Source: Epichloe hybrida (Eukaryota; Ascomycota; Sordariomycetes; Hypocreales; Clavicipitaceae). From it: 64,000 nt of DNA. A program made the translations under genes and the position numbers. This document shows, piece after piece, positions 22,061 to 32,072 of this stretch (the stretch's first letter is position 1; each line of letters opens with the position of its first letter). A model generated the notes under the pieces. It did not search any database. It had not been told where the DNA came from and saw only the letters and a program-made list of their open reading frames with translations. Location of the stretch: contig JAFEKR010000067.1 of assembly GCA_019022495.1 (NCBI GenBank), positions 1 to 64,000 on the forward strand, given 5' to 3'.

Positions 22061-23831
22061 ACGGGGCAACAGGAGAGGTGACGTTGAATCGGTGATAAAG
22101 TGAAAGCACAGCTGTTGCTAAGCTCTTGCAAAGCTCTTGTCGTCGTCGTCTGTCCGGTGGATGGGTCCGGTTGTCGGAGGAAGGGGACAGCAAGGCTGGT
22201 TGATTGGTGGTGGTGGTTGGTGGTGGTGGTTGTTGGAAAAGAAGAGAGAGAGGGGAGGGAGGAGCAAGAATGTCGGAAATAATGAGGAGCTCAAGAAGAA
22301 ATAAATATTCACACAAGATGAATAGACAAGACAGCTCAGACCGTGCCCGACTTCTCGTTGGCTGCGCAGAGTGAGAGTGATGCGATTTTTTTCTTGTTCT
22401 CTCTCTCTCTTCTTCATTGTCTTCGGTCTACAGAGTCTCTCTCTTCTTCATTGTCTTCGGTCTACAGAGTAGTCGGTGAAGACCGCTTAAGCGGCTTGCA
22501 TGCACAGTCCCACAGTCTTTTTTACGGGGGCAAGGCGAGGTCCAACGTCCAATGACAACACGATTGAGCGATCCGGTAATCCAGCGGTGACGGGGGCTGC
22601 CACTTGGGGCTGTCACTTGGGGCTGCCACTTGCTGCAGCTGTTGTGGGCTGCCAGGCACGTTTTCTGGGTTGCATCGAGGGTTCCGGGAGTTCGAGTTGC
22701 TGTTCTCACGACCCGCTCAACACTTGTCTCAAGGCGACCTTGTGCATCGAGGCCTTCTGCAAGGTGCATAGCTTCTGGTCTTTCACGGGTATTCTTTTGC
22801 AGTGCGAGACGGTATGTCCAGCCGGGATACACGCGCTCGAAAAGAGGGGCGCGGCAGCTCGGGAAAGCCAAGTATTTCCTTCTTCACGAGTGTGCGAGAT
22901 GACACAAGAGAAGCCTTCCTGCATGATCCTGCATGGGGGCCAAGAGCAAAAAGCGACGAGAAACAGCGAGACAACAAGGCGGCAATTGGGAGCAGACGAC
23001 AACGGTGGGGGAGGGGGAAGGGGAAGGGGAAGGGGAGAGGGGGGAGAAGCAATCATCAATCATCAAAGAACCCTGGCGATGCAAGACCTGCCTCTGGTCC
23101 TAAAAATGCCATCTACGGAGTATGTAATCTCGGTTCGCTGCGTCGTGGTGTGGTGTGGCCGAATGTCGAAGTTTTGCATCTTCAACTCATTAAGCGCCCA
23201 TCCGAGGGAGGAACCAAGAGAGGCGTCTTCGCAATCAAGTGCCGACAGAACGGAGGTATCAGGTACATACGGACCGTACGCCCCAGGACGATAAGGACGA
23301 TAAAAGTATCAGAAAGCCTCCATGCTGTGCATGCGTCCATGTTTCCTCGCCGCCTTTTCGTCCGCTTCTCCAGCCCGGCTTTTTCCCCGTACAAGGTCAG
23401 CAGCCACATCACATCAATAATGGTTCCGAACCCCGATAGACGCTGCCCCGCCAATTCCATGTACATTGCATGTAGTTCCACATCATCGGCGCCAACATCT
23501 GAACTCCGTTTCCAACGGAGCCGCTCGGTCGCTCGGCTTCCCATCTCTTCGATGGGCGAAAACATGGAGCGCCAAATTGCCGGCTCTCAACAAGTCTCAA
23601 CGTCCACCAAACCCCGTCTTCACTCGGTCGGAGCACAGGACCGGTAACAGAGGCACCAGGGGCAGCTCTTGGCCGAGTATTGAACCAGAGCAGCGCTGCA
23701 ACAGCCTCCGCAACTGAGTATAGTAGGCTGGGTTCCACTACGGAGCAATTATGCTCGCTGTCGGACGCTACGTCGTTCTGATCAGATAAAACACCCTTCG
23801 TCGGCGCCTGTTGTTGCACCGGGTTTTGCTC
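22061..23831. other. Divergent intergenic region with short tandem repeats
   Basis: About 1.77 kb lies between divergent BOL1 and the CoA synthetase. It contains a TGG-rich run at 22200-22235, a 34-bp direct duplication at 22403-22470, a GGGGAA repeat near 23010-23040 and one exact TACGGAGTA at 23114-23122. Several open frames cross it, including one of 264 codons, but they lack protein character and I treat them as chance. Confidence 0.45.
22403..22470. repeat. 34-bp tandem duplication
   Basis: Two copies of a 34-bp unit lie head to tail; the core TCTTCATTGTCTTCGGTCTA occurs at 22411 and again at 22445. The copies are identical by eye, suggesting a recent slippage or duplication event in the BOL1/CoA-synthetase spacer. 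Confidence 0.85.
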
Positions 23832-25923
23832 ATGACGATCCGTCCTACCCTTCCACCGGGATTCCGGACTTTGGCTTCATCTTCACCCTCTTCACCCTCT
23901 TCATCCCTGTCTGCCGTCTCCGAATCCTGCCGTCGGTCCTTTCGTCGCCGCGCGCTTCTCGTCTCGTCATCCATGCCGTCTTCATGTCTCTTTTCCTCCA
24001 AGATGCACACAGCGTCCTTGCCGCGGCTGCCCATCTTTGAGGCCATCGCGAGGCACGAACCCGAGTCGACTGCCTTGATTCATTCTGTGTCAGGGAGACG
24101 GTTCACATACGGCGAGCTCCTGGGCGATGTGCGCCGAGCGAAGGAGCGGTTCCTGGAAGCTAGTGGCCATAAGGACTTGCAAGGAGAGAGGATAGCTTTC
24201 CTGGTCGAAAATAGCTATGATTACGTGGGTGAGCTGTCGCGGAGCTTCATGCTCTGTCCATGTTTCTCTTTGACTTCGCTTCTTACTCGATTTCATGTCA
24301 ATACTAACAAGATTACCCCAGTGACTTTCCTCGCAATTCTCGCTGCGCGATCAATCGCAGTCCCCATGTCCCCTGCATTCCCAGCTCCAGAGCTGCAATA
24401 CATCTTGGATCACAGCCAAGCTTCACTCCTTGTGTCCTCTTCCAAATTCGCGTCCGCGGCACACGAAGTTCTCACTGCCGAGTTGAAGGCCAGACCACTG
24501 CATCTAAAGTTACCAAAGCATGTTGGCAGCCCAGGTGGAACGAGAGACGCTGTTACGCTGGAAGGCTCCGACCCTGGAAGAGCCGGGCTCATGCTCTACA
24601 CATCGGGAACTACAAACAGGCCCGTATGTCAAGCCGATCACTGCCTGCCTTGGAAAACACGAAACGAGCTGTCATTAAATGCTAACCCAAGACTTGTAGA
24701 AAGGAGTATTGATACCGCACTCCGCACTCACAGCTCAGTCTCATTCTCTCATCGAGGCGTGGGACTACACTCCATCAGACCACCTCCTCCACGTCCTGCC
24801 GCTGCACCACATCCATGGAACCGTCAACGCCGTCATCACGCCCCTTTTTGCCGGTTCCTCCATCGAGTTCATGTTTCCTTTCAACGCAGACGCCGTATGG
24901 AAGCGCCTCGCTGCCCCATATCTTCCCACACACGACACCAACGGCACCAACAGCGGCACGAGTGGCCACACAAATGGCGTCAAATCCACCAAACCAAAAG
25001 TCACATTCTTCACCGCCGTGCCCACAGTATACAGCCGCCTCTTGACCAGCCACAGGAGCCTCTCCACGGATCTCCAGCGAGCAGCCCGAGAAGCCATTTC
25101 CCCGCAAAACATGCGCGTCAATATCTCTGGGTCCGCCGCCCTCCCCACACCCATAAAATCCGCATGGCACGACCTCTCCCATGGCAACGTCCTCCTCGAG
25201 CGATACGGCATGACAGAAGTCGGCATGGCACTCTCCTGTGGACTCAGTTTTTCCGACCGTGTCGACGCCAGCGTCGGCTGGGCTCTGCCGTCTGTCCAAG
25301 CACGTCTCATGGACGTGGACACGGGCGAAATCATCCTTCCCGGCCAAGAACTCGACTCCAACGGCCGCCAACGATCCGGCGAGATTCAACTGCGCGGCCC
25401 AACCATCTTCCAAGAATACTGGCGTAATCCCGAAGCAACATCCAAGGAATTCATCTCCGACCCAGACAACCAGGGACGCTGGTTCAAAACCGGCGATGTC
25501 GCCGTCCGTCGCGCCGTTCCATCCGCTTCACACAGTCAACACTGGACCAGAGGACCATTGTACTTCATACAGGGCCGTCTCACGGCAGATATAATCAAGA
25601 CTGGCGGAGAGAAGGTATCCGCTCTCGAAGTTGAGCGCGAGCTTCTTTCTCTACCTGAAGTTTCGGAGGCTGCCGTCGTGGCGGTCCCCAGTGGGAACTG
25701 GGGCCAGAAGGTCGGTGCTGTCATCATCCTCGATAAAGACGTCGTTGAGAAATGGACACCCTTGGAGATGCGACGCGCCCTGAAAAGCAGATTGGTCAAC
25801 TACAAAATTCCGCAGGTCATGAAGATTGTGGACCACATTCCTAGGAATGCCATGGGCAAAATAAATAAGAAGCAACTTGTGAAGCAGATGTTTGCGGACG
25901 AGCAGAGCGGGAATGAGACGTAA
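23832..25923 (+). CDS. ACSF3-like malonyl/acyl-CoA synthetase (AMP-binding enzyme)
   Basis: Three exons, 23832-24228, 24322-24623 and 24700-25923, give 640 aa. Introns are 93 nt (with a TACTAAC-type branch site) and 76 nt. The first 55 residues are Ser/Arg-rich with few acids, like a mitochondrial presequence. ANL-superfamily motifs are complete: the A3 phosphate loop at about 222-236 (LMLYTSGTTNRPKGV, split by intron 2), A5 YGMTEVG at about 401, A7 WFKTGD at about 494, the hinge GRLTADIIKTGGEKVSALEV at about 525, and the C-terminal catalytic lysine context NAMGKINKKQL at about 616. It would activate a carboxylic acid through an acyl-AMP. The overall sequence is closest in character to ACSF3-type malonyl-CoA synthetases; the substrate is inferred. 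Confidence 0.88.
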
Positions 25924-26610
25924 AAGGGCATGCCATCATGGCCTTCGAACGTCTTGGACGGGCAGGCGTCTGGGAGGAGTAGTAGCTGTTACTCTCTTCA
26001 ATCGGGAAAGGGGAGTTACCTTTTGGCTGGCACCTTGGTATTGAGAACCCGTGCACGATCTGGTGGTAGTGGAGCCAGGTGGGAAACCTGTGAGCTTCGA
26101 GCTTCACACAGCAACGATGCGCGTGACTACCATCACAGGCAGCTGCGAGCGAATTCCATGTACAATATGAGAAGCATGTGTATATATATTAGGACACTGG
26201 CCAGATGACTGAATCTAAATTTTTGTACGGCCATTCAAGGTCAGAGTGCGCGGGCATACCTACGCGAGGTTGCCCATCCGAGCAAAATCATCAAGGAGCT
26301 TCCTCGCAAAACGCCACAGTGTAAACATAGACGGTGTTTTTCTTTTTTTTCCGTAGTGCGCGAAGTGGGCTCGCCTGAAAGAACCCCGTCGCTAATGATG
26401 AAGCATCTCATTAGATGCTTGACAAGGACGCAGCACACTAACATCAACCTCGCCAATAAATGTCGTCAATCGTCAAGACTGTTGAGTTCAACGCAACGAC
26501 AGAACAAGGGGAGCCAGACCTTTGTCAGCAGACACATTTTTCAAACGCCCCCCCCTCCCCGCTCAATCCCCTCTCACAGCCGTGAAGCTCGTCCCCCACG
26601 CGACCCTCAT
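25924..26610. terminator. Convergent 3' region between CoA synthetase and eIF4E
   Basis: About 690 bases lie between convergent stops. The spacer has AT-rich patches (TATATATATTAGG near 26175) and T runs near 26340. No gene is seen. Confidence 0.4.
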
Positions 26611-27500
26611 TTACACGGTATGTTTAGCCTTGGCTCTTGTGCTTCCAGCATGTGCACTATCCGTGTGTCCGGAGAACTCGACCTGTTCGTTTCCGGGAAG
26701 CTCAAGAACTTCTTTGAAGCGTTGCCCAATGGACATGAGAATGTCTTTCCCTTTCTCAGGGCTGCGACCCTTGCCGCCAGCAACGTCACCATCACCACGA
26801 CCAGGAATGCTCTTGCCAATGGTTCGGGTCCAGACGCCGATACGGTAAAAGCCTTTGCGAACGTTGACGACAACACCCATAACTTCCCCGTCATCCTCCT
26901 CCTCCAAAGTCTCGCCAATAGCACCCATCATGACTTGCAACCATAGGCGGTCGACGTCGACACTTCGCTTCTCCTTGTACTGGTAGGACCATTTACCACC
27001 ATGCTTGTTTTGAGGATCTTCCCATTCAGGTCGCACACCAGCCTTGAACAGGTGGTAGTCGGACTTTAAGGCAAGTTCGGAGACCGGAGCAACATTGTTC
27101 TGCGAGGCGTTAGACTGTTTTCGAATGCTGTAATACGCAGACAAATAGCCCAACTCACGTATACTCCCCAGAACTCCTCCACGGAATCGAAAGTGATGAC
27201 CTCCTTGAGCAAGTCATTCCAGTTATCGCCCTATTGAGCTGATTAGTCCTCGATCCAGGAGATACTGGTATGCCCATGCCATGATTCTCTCACCTTGCCA
27301 CTTGGGGGTTTGGTGAACCATAGGGTCCACTTGTTCTGAAGAGGGTGCTTGACATTGAAGTTGTCCCTGTCGTGGAAAACGGTGACGGGCTTATCGCTGT
27401 CCTGGGCACCGGTGCCTCCGCTCTTACCGTTGGGGGAGATTGGAATTGTCGACAGGTCGACCTGTCGATCCATTTTTGGGACTTCAATAGCAGTGGCCAT
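26611..27500 (-). CDS. CDC33: Translation initiation factor eIF4E (mRNA cap-binding protein)
   Basis: Three exons on the minus strand, 27500-27294, 27230-27159 and 27099-26611, give 255 aa. Introns are 63 and 59 nt, both phase 0. A disordered 45-residue N-terminus precedes the eIF4E core: HPLQNKWTLWFTKPPSGK, then SVEEFWGVYNNVAP with a cap-stacking Trp, then PEWEDPQNKHGGKWSYQY with the second cap-binding Trp region, then DRLWLQVMMGAIGE. The C-terminus ends STRAKAKHTV, typical of fungal eIF4E. An insert rich in Gly (GRGDGDVAGGKGRSPEKGKD) sits in the late loop. The protein binds the 5' m7G cap and eIF4G to recruit ribosomes. Which paralogue it is cannot be told from this window. Confidence 0.95.
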
Positions 27501-28299
27501 CGTGTGTAGCTGTTCGTTGGGTTTGTCCCAAATTAAATTCGACAAGGAGCAGGGAGAAGATGTGAGGTCTGGGTGAGCCGATCGAAATTATTTTGATGGT
27601 GGGGCTTGCGATTTGTGTTGTCGTTTCAGCTCAACGGTGAGGCTAGGTGGAATAGAAAATAGATCGACTATTTCCTACCTGTGAAGAGGAATGTGCAAGA
27701 TGACACTTTGCGCCAGGCAAAGCAACGCTCGTCTTGCGGGTTGTGGTATAGGATGGCAAAATGTGCGATGGAAGTTGCGAGCTACTATTCGGCAAACACG
27801 AAACAAAAAAAGTCCTAGAGTCAGGAGCGGCCGGCTAGGCTGCACCTCCGCGATGGAATGGTTGGTGCCTTAAAAGTAGGGCAGCAGCATCAGTCAGACT
27901 TGGGCCTTGGCTTTGATCATGGTCCTACCCTGCACGACTCCCGGAAACTGCGATCAAACCCATCAAACAAGATTTTGGATTCTTCTTTTGACTCGGCAGT
28001 ATCTGGCAATATGTGAAACGGTAGCTTCAATCAGCCGCTAGCAACGTCTCGAATTGATGATTCAAAGACAAAATTCAAAGAACGTTTTAGCGATGCTGTC
28101 ATTGGTGATTGGTCATGCATGTGTCTATTTTCTTTTTTCTTTTTTTCCTTTCTTGCTTTCAACATTGGTTTTTCGCGGTGATGCTGGCAACAGCCGCCAG
28201 CGACTTCTACGACTACTTGGACATTATGAAACAGTTCTGTTTCTTTCTTCTTTCATATTTACATCGCGCCGCTCCCGACATCCGAGACTTCCCTCTATG
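27501..28299. promoter_or_regulatory. eIF4E promoter and metalloprotease 3' flank
   Basis: About 800 bases upstream of eIF4E on the minus strand. The protease-proximal end is T-rich. No coding frame with protein character and no specific motif is seen. Confidence 0.4.
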
Positions 28300-29192
28300 C
28301 TAAGAGCCGTACGCACGCCAGAAGTAATACTGGCTGCGAGCACGCTTGGCCTGGCCAACAGTGAAACGCGTGCGGCACGCGCCATAGCCCATGAAGTTAT
28401 GGACATCATCCTTTCCGGGGAACTCGGGGCAGGTGTCAGTGTTTTCATCGCAGCCCCGGGTCATCTCGCAAGCAGGAGTGTCGGCAATCTGGTCACCGCC
28501 GCCCGTGCAACCACCCTCAAAGGTGTGGAAGAGTCCCAGCCAGTGGCCGACTTCGTGGATGGTGGTCTGGCCGTTGTTCAAGAGATCACGTCGGATGGTG
28601 CAACCGTCTCGGGTGAGAGTATCGCCGCCCTTGCCGCCACTTATGGGGTTGGGGTAGTAACACAGGCCGGTGGTCTGTAAACTGGAGGAAGAAGGCAAAG
28701 AGTTGACATAGTAAAGGTTGAGGGTCCTGTAGCCGCCCTTGCGGAGCTTCTTCTTCATGTCCATTTCGTTTTGGCCGCTGGACCAATCCGCATTCACGGT
28801 ATAGTCAACGCTCTTCAAGGCGAACTGGAAGCCCATGTTGTCGTAGTCCTTGCTCATGCCGGTAACCATGGCACGAACGTCTTCATCCTATGTGCAGTGT
28901 AAGCGTTTCTGATCGGCCACTCATGATGATGTTTTATGAAGGCAGGGCTTACCTTGGGATGTTCATTAGTGCTCATAGAGACAACATGAACGTAAACAGG
29001 AACGTTGATATTGGGGAGAGCAGCAAACTCGCTGGTAGAGATCATGGACTCGTTCAGAGCCATCTCTTTGGCGATGGCAATGTGCTCCTCAGTAGGCTTG
29101 GGAGCTCCGCATTCGCCATTGGACACAGCCGCGCCCATGACCATGACCATGGAGGCCATGAAAGCCCCAAGAAGAATAGCCTTGAGCGTCAT
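28300..29192 (-). CDS. Secreted M43 (pappalysin-like) zinc metalloprotease
   Basis: Two exons on the minus strand, 29192-28953 and 28887-28300, give 275 aa with a 65-nt intron. Residues 1-22 form a clear signal peptide (MTLKAILLGAFMASMVMVMG). The zinc-binding motif HEVGHWLGLFH is at 191-201, with the third ligand histidine in place, and a Met-turn follows in HNFMGYGA. Six or more cysteines in the mature part (for example TRDGCTIRR, GGCTGGGDQ, PACEMTRGC, NTDTCPEF) suggest disulphides. This is the MEP1-type family of extracellular metalloproteases common in insect- and plant-associated fungi. The enzyme would act outside the cell on proteins. It lies at the edge of a repeat-rich, gene-free island. 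Confidence 0.92.
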
Positions 29193-29920
29193 TTTGATCG
29201 CTGAGATAAGGGAAAAAGTAAGCTGGAGCTACAGGTTAATGAGGATGAGTCTGTTGCTTGCCTCTAGTTCATCATTGACGACAGATCGGCCCTTTATATG
29301 ATGGAAGTCAGCATACAATCGCAGCATGAGACGGCATTCATCATGAGGCCAATCCCAAACGCAACCAAGTAGCCCAGCAGGATCCTCAGGCCGGCAAGAT
29401 CTGGCTCGACTTGGCTTGGTGCAGCTAGAAGAAATAAGCGCATCCTCCATTTCGGGGAAGATCCTCTCCTCAACTGTGGTGGGCTGTCCCTTGCTGGCTG
29501 CCGCTGGCTAATCAGACTGATGATACTGTCAGCTAGTACGAGATTGCATTCATGGCCAAGTCACTCCGGGTCCCATGTTTGACACATGAAGCAGTGCCAT
29601 GTGTACGATGTGGATCAGTTGCCGGGGAAGATTTTTTGGCCATCGAATCGGAACAAAGAGACCAAGTTGTGAGATTTCTTGTTGAGCAGGTCGAAGTGCG
29701 AAATCGTCCCATAAGCCTCGAGTAGGAACGCAGAATTTTCCGCAAGCAAACAAACTCCCTGGAGGCGAGGGATTAATTACACGTGCATGAGCGACGTGAT
29801 AAGCGAGTCCATAAACGACGTTTAAAGACAGCACCTGGAGCATCGTTGGCTCGATTCCCCCTGTCAAGAAAATTTGTAAAATAATTCGCCACCTGGCTTA
29901 GCATTGCATATGACAATATT

Positions 29921-29985
29921 CTTATGGCTGCCCGAATATATTGGCGTTATACATAGTCACAGGGAAACCGTCGGTATTCGCTTGG
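29921..29985 (+). repeat. Dispersed repeat, copy A
   Basis: This 65-bp segment matches 61736-61797 in the same orientation. Shared blocks include CTTATGGCTGCCCGAAT, TATTGGC, CAGGGAAA and GTATTCGC. Most differences are C/T or G/A transitions, plus a 4-nt length difference. It probably belongs to a transposon family with two eroded copies in this window. Confidence 0.75.
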
Positions 29986-30084
29986 ATTTGATACTATAGG
30001 TCGTTAATTCAGGGATGTGATAAGCCTAATAATGCGAGGGCAGATCCTTCGATCTTTAACCTTTAACCTGCTGATTTGTTGATC

Positions 30085-30260
30085 CTTAACCTTTGATTCG
30101 ACCGTCGGATCTATTCACCCTCGCTTTGTCAGATCGTTGAATATACGAATATTTGGTTCCTTAATCTGTCAACCTTTGCTCCAACTGTCAGATACTTTGC
30201 CTATTAGATCCATGAACTTCTAACTTTTAATCTTTGGTCCGACCGTTAGTCCGTTAGGAA
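30085..30260. repeat. Three degenerate direct repeats
   Basis: Three related segments follow each other: CTTAACCTTTGATTCGACCG near 30091, CAACCTTTGCTCCAACTGTC near 30170 and TTTTAATCTTTGGTCCGACC near 30226. Each ends in a CCGTCGGATC-like element. Spacing is irregular. This looks like subterminal repeat structure of an eroded mobile element. Confidence 0.45.
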
Positions 30261-31159
30261 TCTAATAAATCTGGTTATCTAACAACCACAACACCACCAC
30301 TACCGCGCAAATTTGCGTTCGCGAATTGAATTCCTCAACCATATATCATTAATTTCATCAATGAAATATATTTGGAATGTTTCTTCCTCCAACGGCCCTG
30401 CTTGGGGCTTCCTATAGTAAGCTTTTGCCTGTAGCAAGCCTCCTCGTCCTTACCCCTTGTAGCTATCAAGTGTTACGATATGGAATACACGCGACTAAAG
30501 GCAACTAGTATAATGCCAAAACCGTCAAGCTATCAGATAGAGAGGACAACTTAAGCAGAACACATCACATTACACCTATTAGTAGCTTGCACAAGCGAAT
30601 CTAGTACGACTCATAATCTGTTAAATCAGTAAGCCGCGTTGACAGAATCGACCTCCTTTCGTGCAGATCCGATAGGTAACATCAAGTCTTATAACACTGG
30701 AGTAACATACTCAAGTACATGATGAAAAGAAAAACCATGAACTGGTAACTAAGGAGAATTTTTTTTCAGAAAGCGAAAGCAGGAGGCCGCTGTGCAGCTC
30801 TTGCCTTGATTTCCGCTATAGCTTTAATCAAAGCGGAAGTTTTCCGTGACAATGTGAGAAAAAAACACAGATTTTGCTGCCTTGCAAATAGGCCGTACGG
30901 CGCTCATCGCTTGTCTCGTTTCAAGTGACATCAAGGCTTTTCGCATTGTTGCTAACCTGAAATTGATGGAAGGCCACCACCAGGGGCGGAGCCTGCGGCT
31001 TGGTTTAACACTCGCCGGTGAAGATCATCACTATGATCCGAAGGAAACGCGACATCTTTCGAGCCAATGGGAGAAGCCAGCTATAAGTCGATGTCACGAA
31101 GCAAGTTTTTCGTCAGCTTATAATGTACAATAATTTCAGAGTTATCATCAATCAGGGAA

Positions 31160-31243
31160 GCTTCCGTAGCTCAGTTGGTTAGAGCTTCGTACTAATAAAC
31201 GTTAGTGATGCGGAGGCCGCAGGTTCAAGCCCTGCCGGGAGCA
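31160..31243 (+). tRNA. tRNA-Ile (AAT anticodon) with a probable 10-nt intron
   Basis: The sequence folds as a tRNA. The acceptor stem is GCTTCCG/CGGGAGC, the D arm GCTC...GAGC, the anticodon loop CTAATA(A) with AAT, the T arm GCAGG-TTCAAGC-CCTGC, and the discriminator A. The B box is intact. The full length is 84 nt; removing 10 nt after position 37 (about 31197-31206) leaves a standard 74-nt tRNA. The anticodon stem then pairs TCGTA with TGCGG, including G-T wobbles. It lies beside RIP-like repeat DNA, so a decayed copy is possible. Confidence 0.8.
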
Positions 31244-32072
31244 TAAGTCGTTCCACGATGCCTTCCTCGGTTGGTGATCTTTTTGCTGTTCAAAAGTGTC
31301 TGGCAAAGACCTTTTTTTTCCTTTTTGTCCCCCTATTTATTACATGCCAAACTCCAGCTGAGTTGCCAAAGCCGCGACGCAGAGGTTCAGGGCCATGTTC
31401 AACCACTGTTGCAACATCGGGAGCGTTGTCTTTCCGGCAGAAGAGCCACTTTCTTAGGAAAGCCCAATACGGACTACCTACAGGTTGTGGACGGGTTACT
31501 AAACGCGCATACCTCCTTTTGACAACTGCATAAACGCGCATCGCATCCGTGAATGTGCATCCGCCGCTTTCCCTCGTTCGTCTTCAGCACCCACTCATGT
31601 ATCTTCTTATGTAGCTACCCGCTAATACCCGCCACCCGCTACCAGCCACCGCGTTGTCTGGCTGAATTTTTTTGGTGCAACGTCAATGCATTGTCTGACT
31701 TCCAAATGTCCCTACCGCCGAGGCTTGCCCAACGTCAACGACCCTCGATTCCAGTTTGAGACATAATATGGGACGGCCAAACGGTTATTCGGGATTTTTT
31801 TTTGGTAGTCAATTCCACCGGTACTGGCGTCTTGTCATATCTCGCTATTGTAAAACATATCTAGGGGTAATTACGGAGTACTCCACAGAGGTTTCTTTTT
31901 TCTCTCAACCCGTCCCCTCTTTTCCTCTTCTTCGTTGACCTGTTGCCCTTCCCGAGACGAGACGAGACGGTTGGTTGGTGCTACTCAATCTCCACGCCCC
32001 CTTCCGCTCGCTACACACCAGACACGACTCACTCACTTTCTCCATCCGTCGACAGACGACCCTCCGGCCTCC
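31244..32072. promoter_or_regulatory. Promoter and leader of the PhoD-like gene
   Basis: About 830 bases between the tRNA and the ATG at 32073. It contains TTACGGAGTACTCC (31871-31884), whose GGAGTACTCC core is a perfect 10-bp palindrome, and a pyrimidine-rich stretch (31900-32060) that probably holds the transcription start and 5' UTR. No gene is seen. Confidence 0.5.

Larger units (their letters stand above)
29193..31159. other. Gene-free island with degraded repeat DNA
   Basis: About 2 kb without a plausible protein gene. The first 700 bases are the protease upstream region. From about 29880 to 30760 the DNA is AT-rich, with degenerate internal repeats and a sequence also present at 61.7 kb. 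This fits an old transposon fragment eroded by RIP-like C-to-T changes. A CAGGGGCGGAGC string at 30981-30992 resembles some hAT transposon ends, but I found no partner. Confidence 0.55.

Noticed and set aside
22500..23294. A 264-codon frame in the BOL1/CoA-synthetase spacer
   Set aside because: It covers low-complexity repeats, has no recognisable domain, and competing frames of similar size exist on the other strand.
30981..30992. CAGGGGCGGAGC as a hAT transposon terminal repeat
   Set aside because: No matching inverted copy or target-site duplication is visible nearby.
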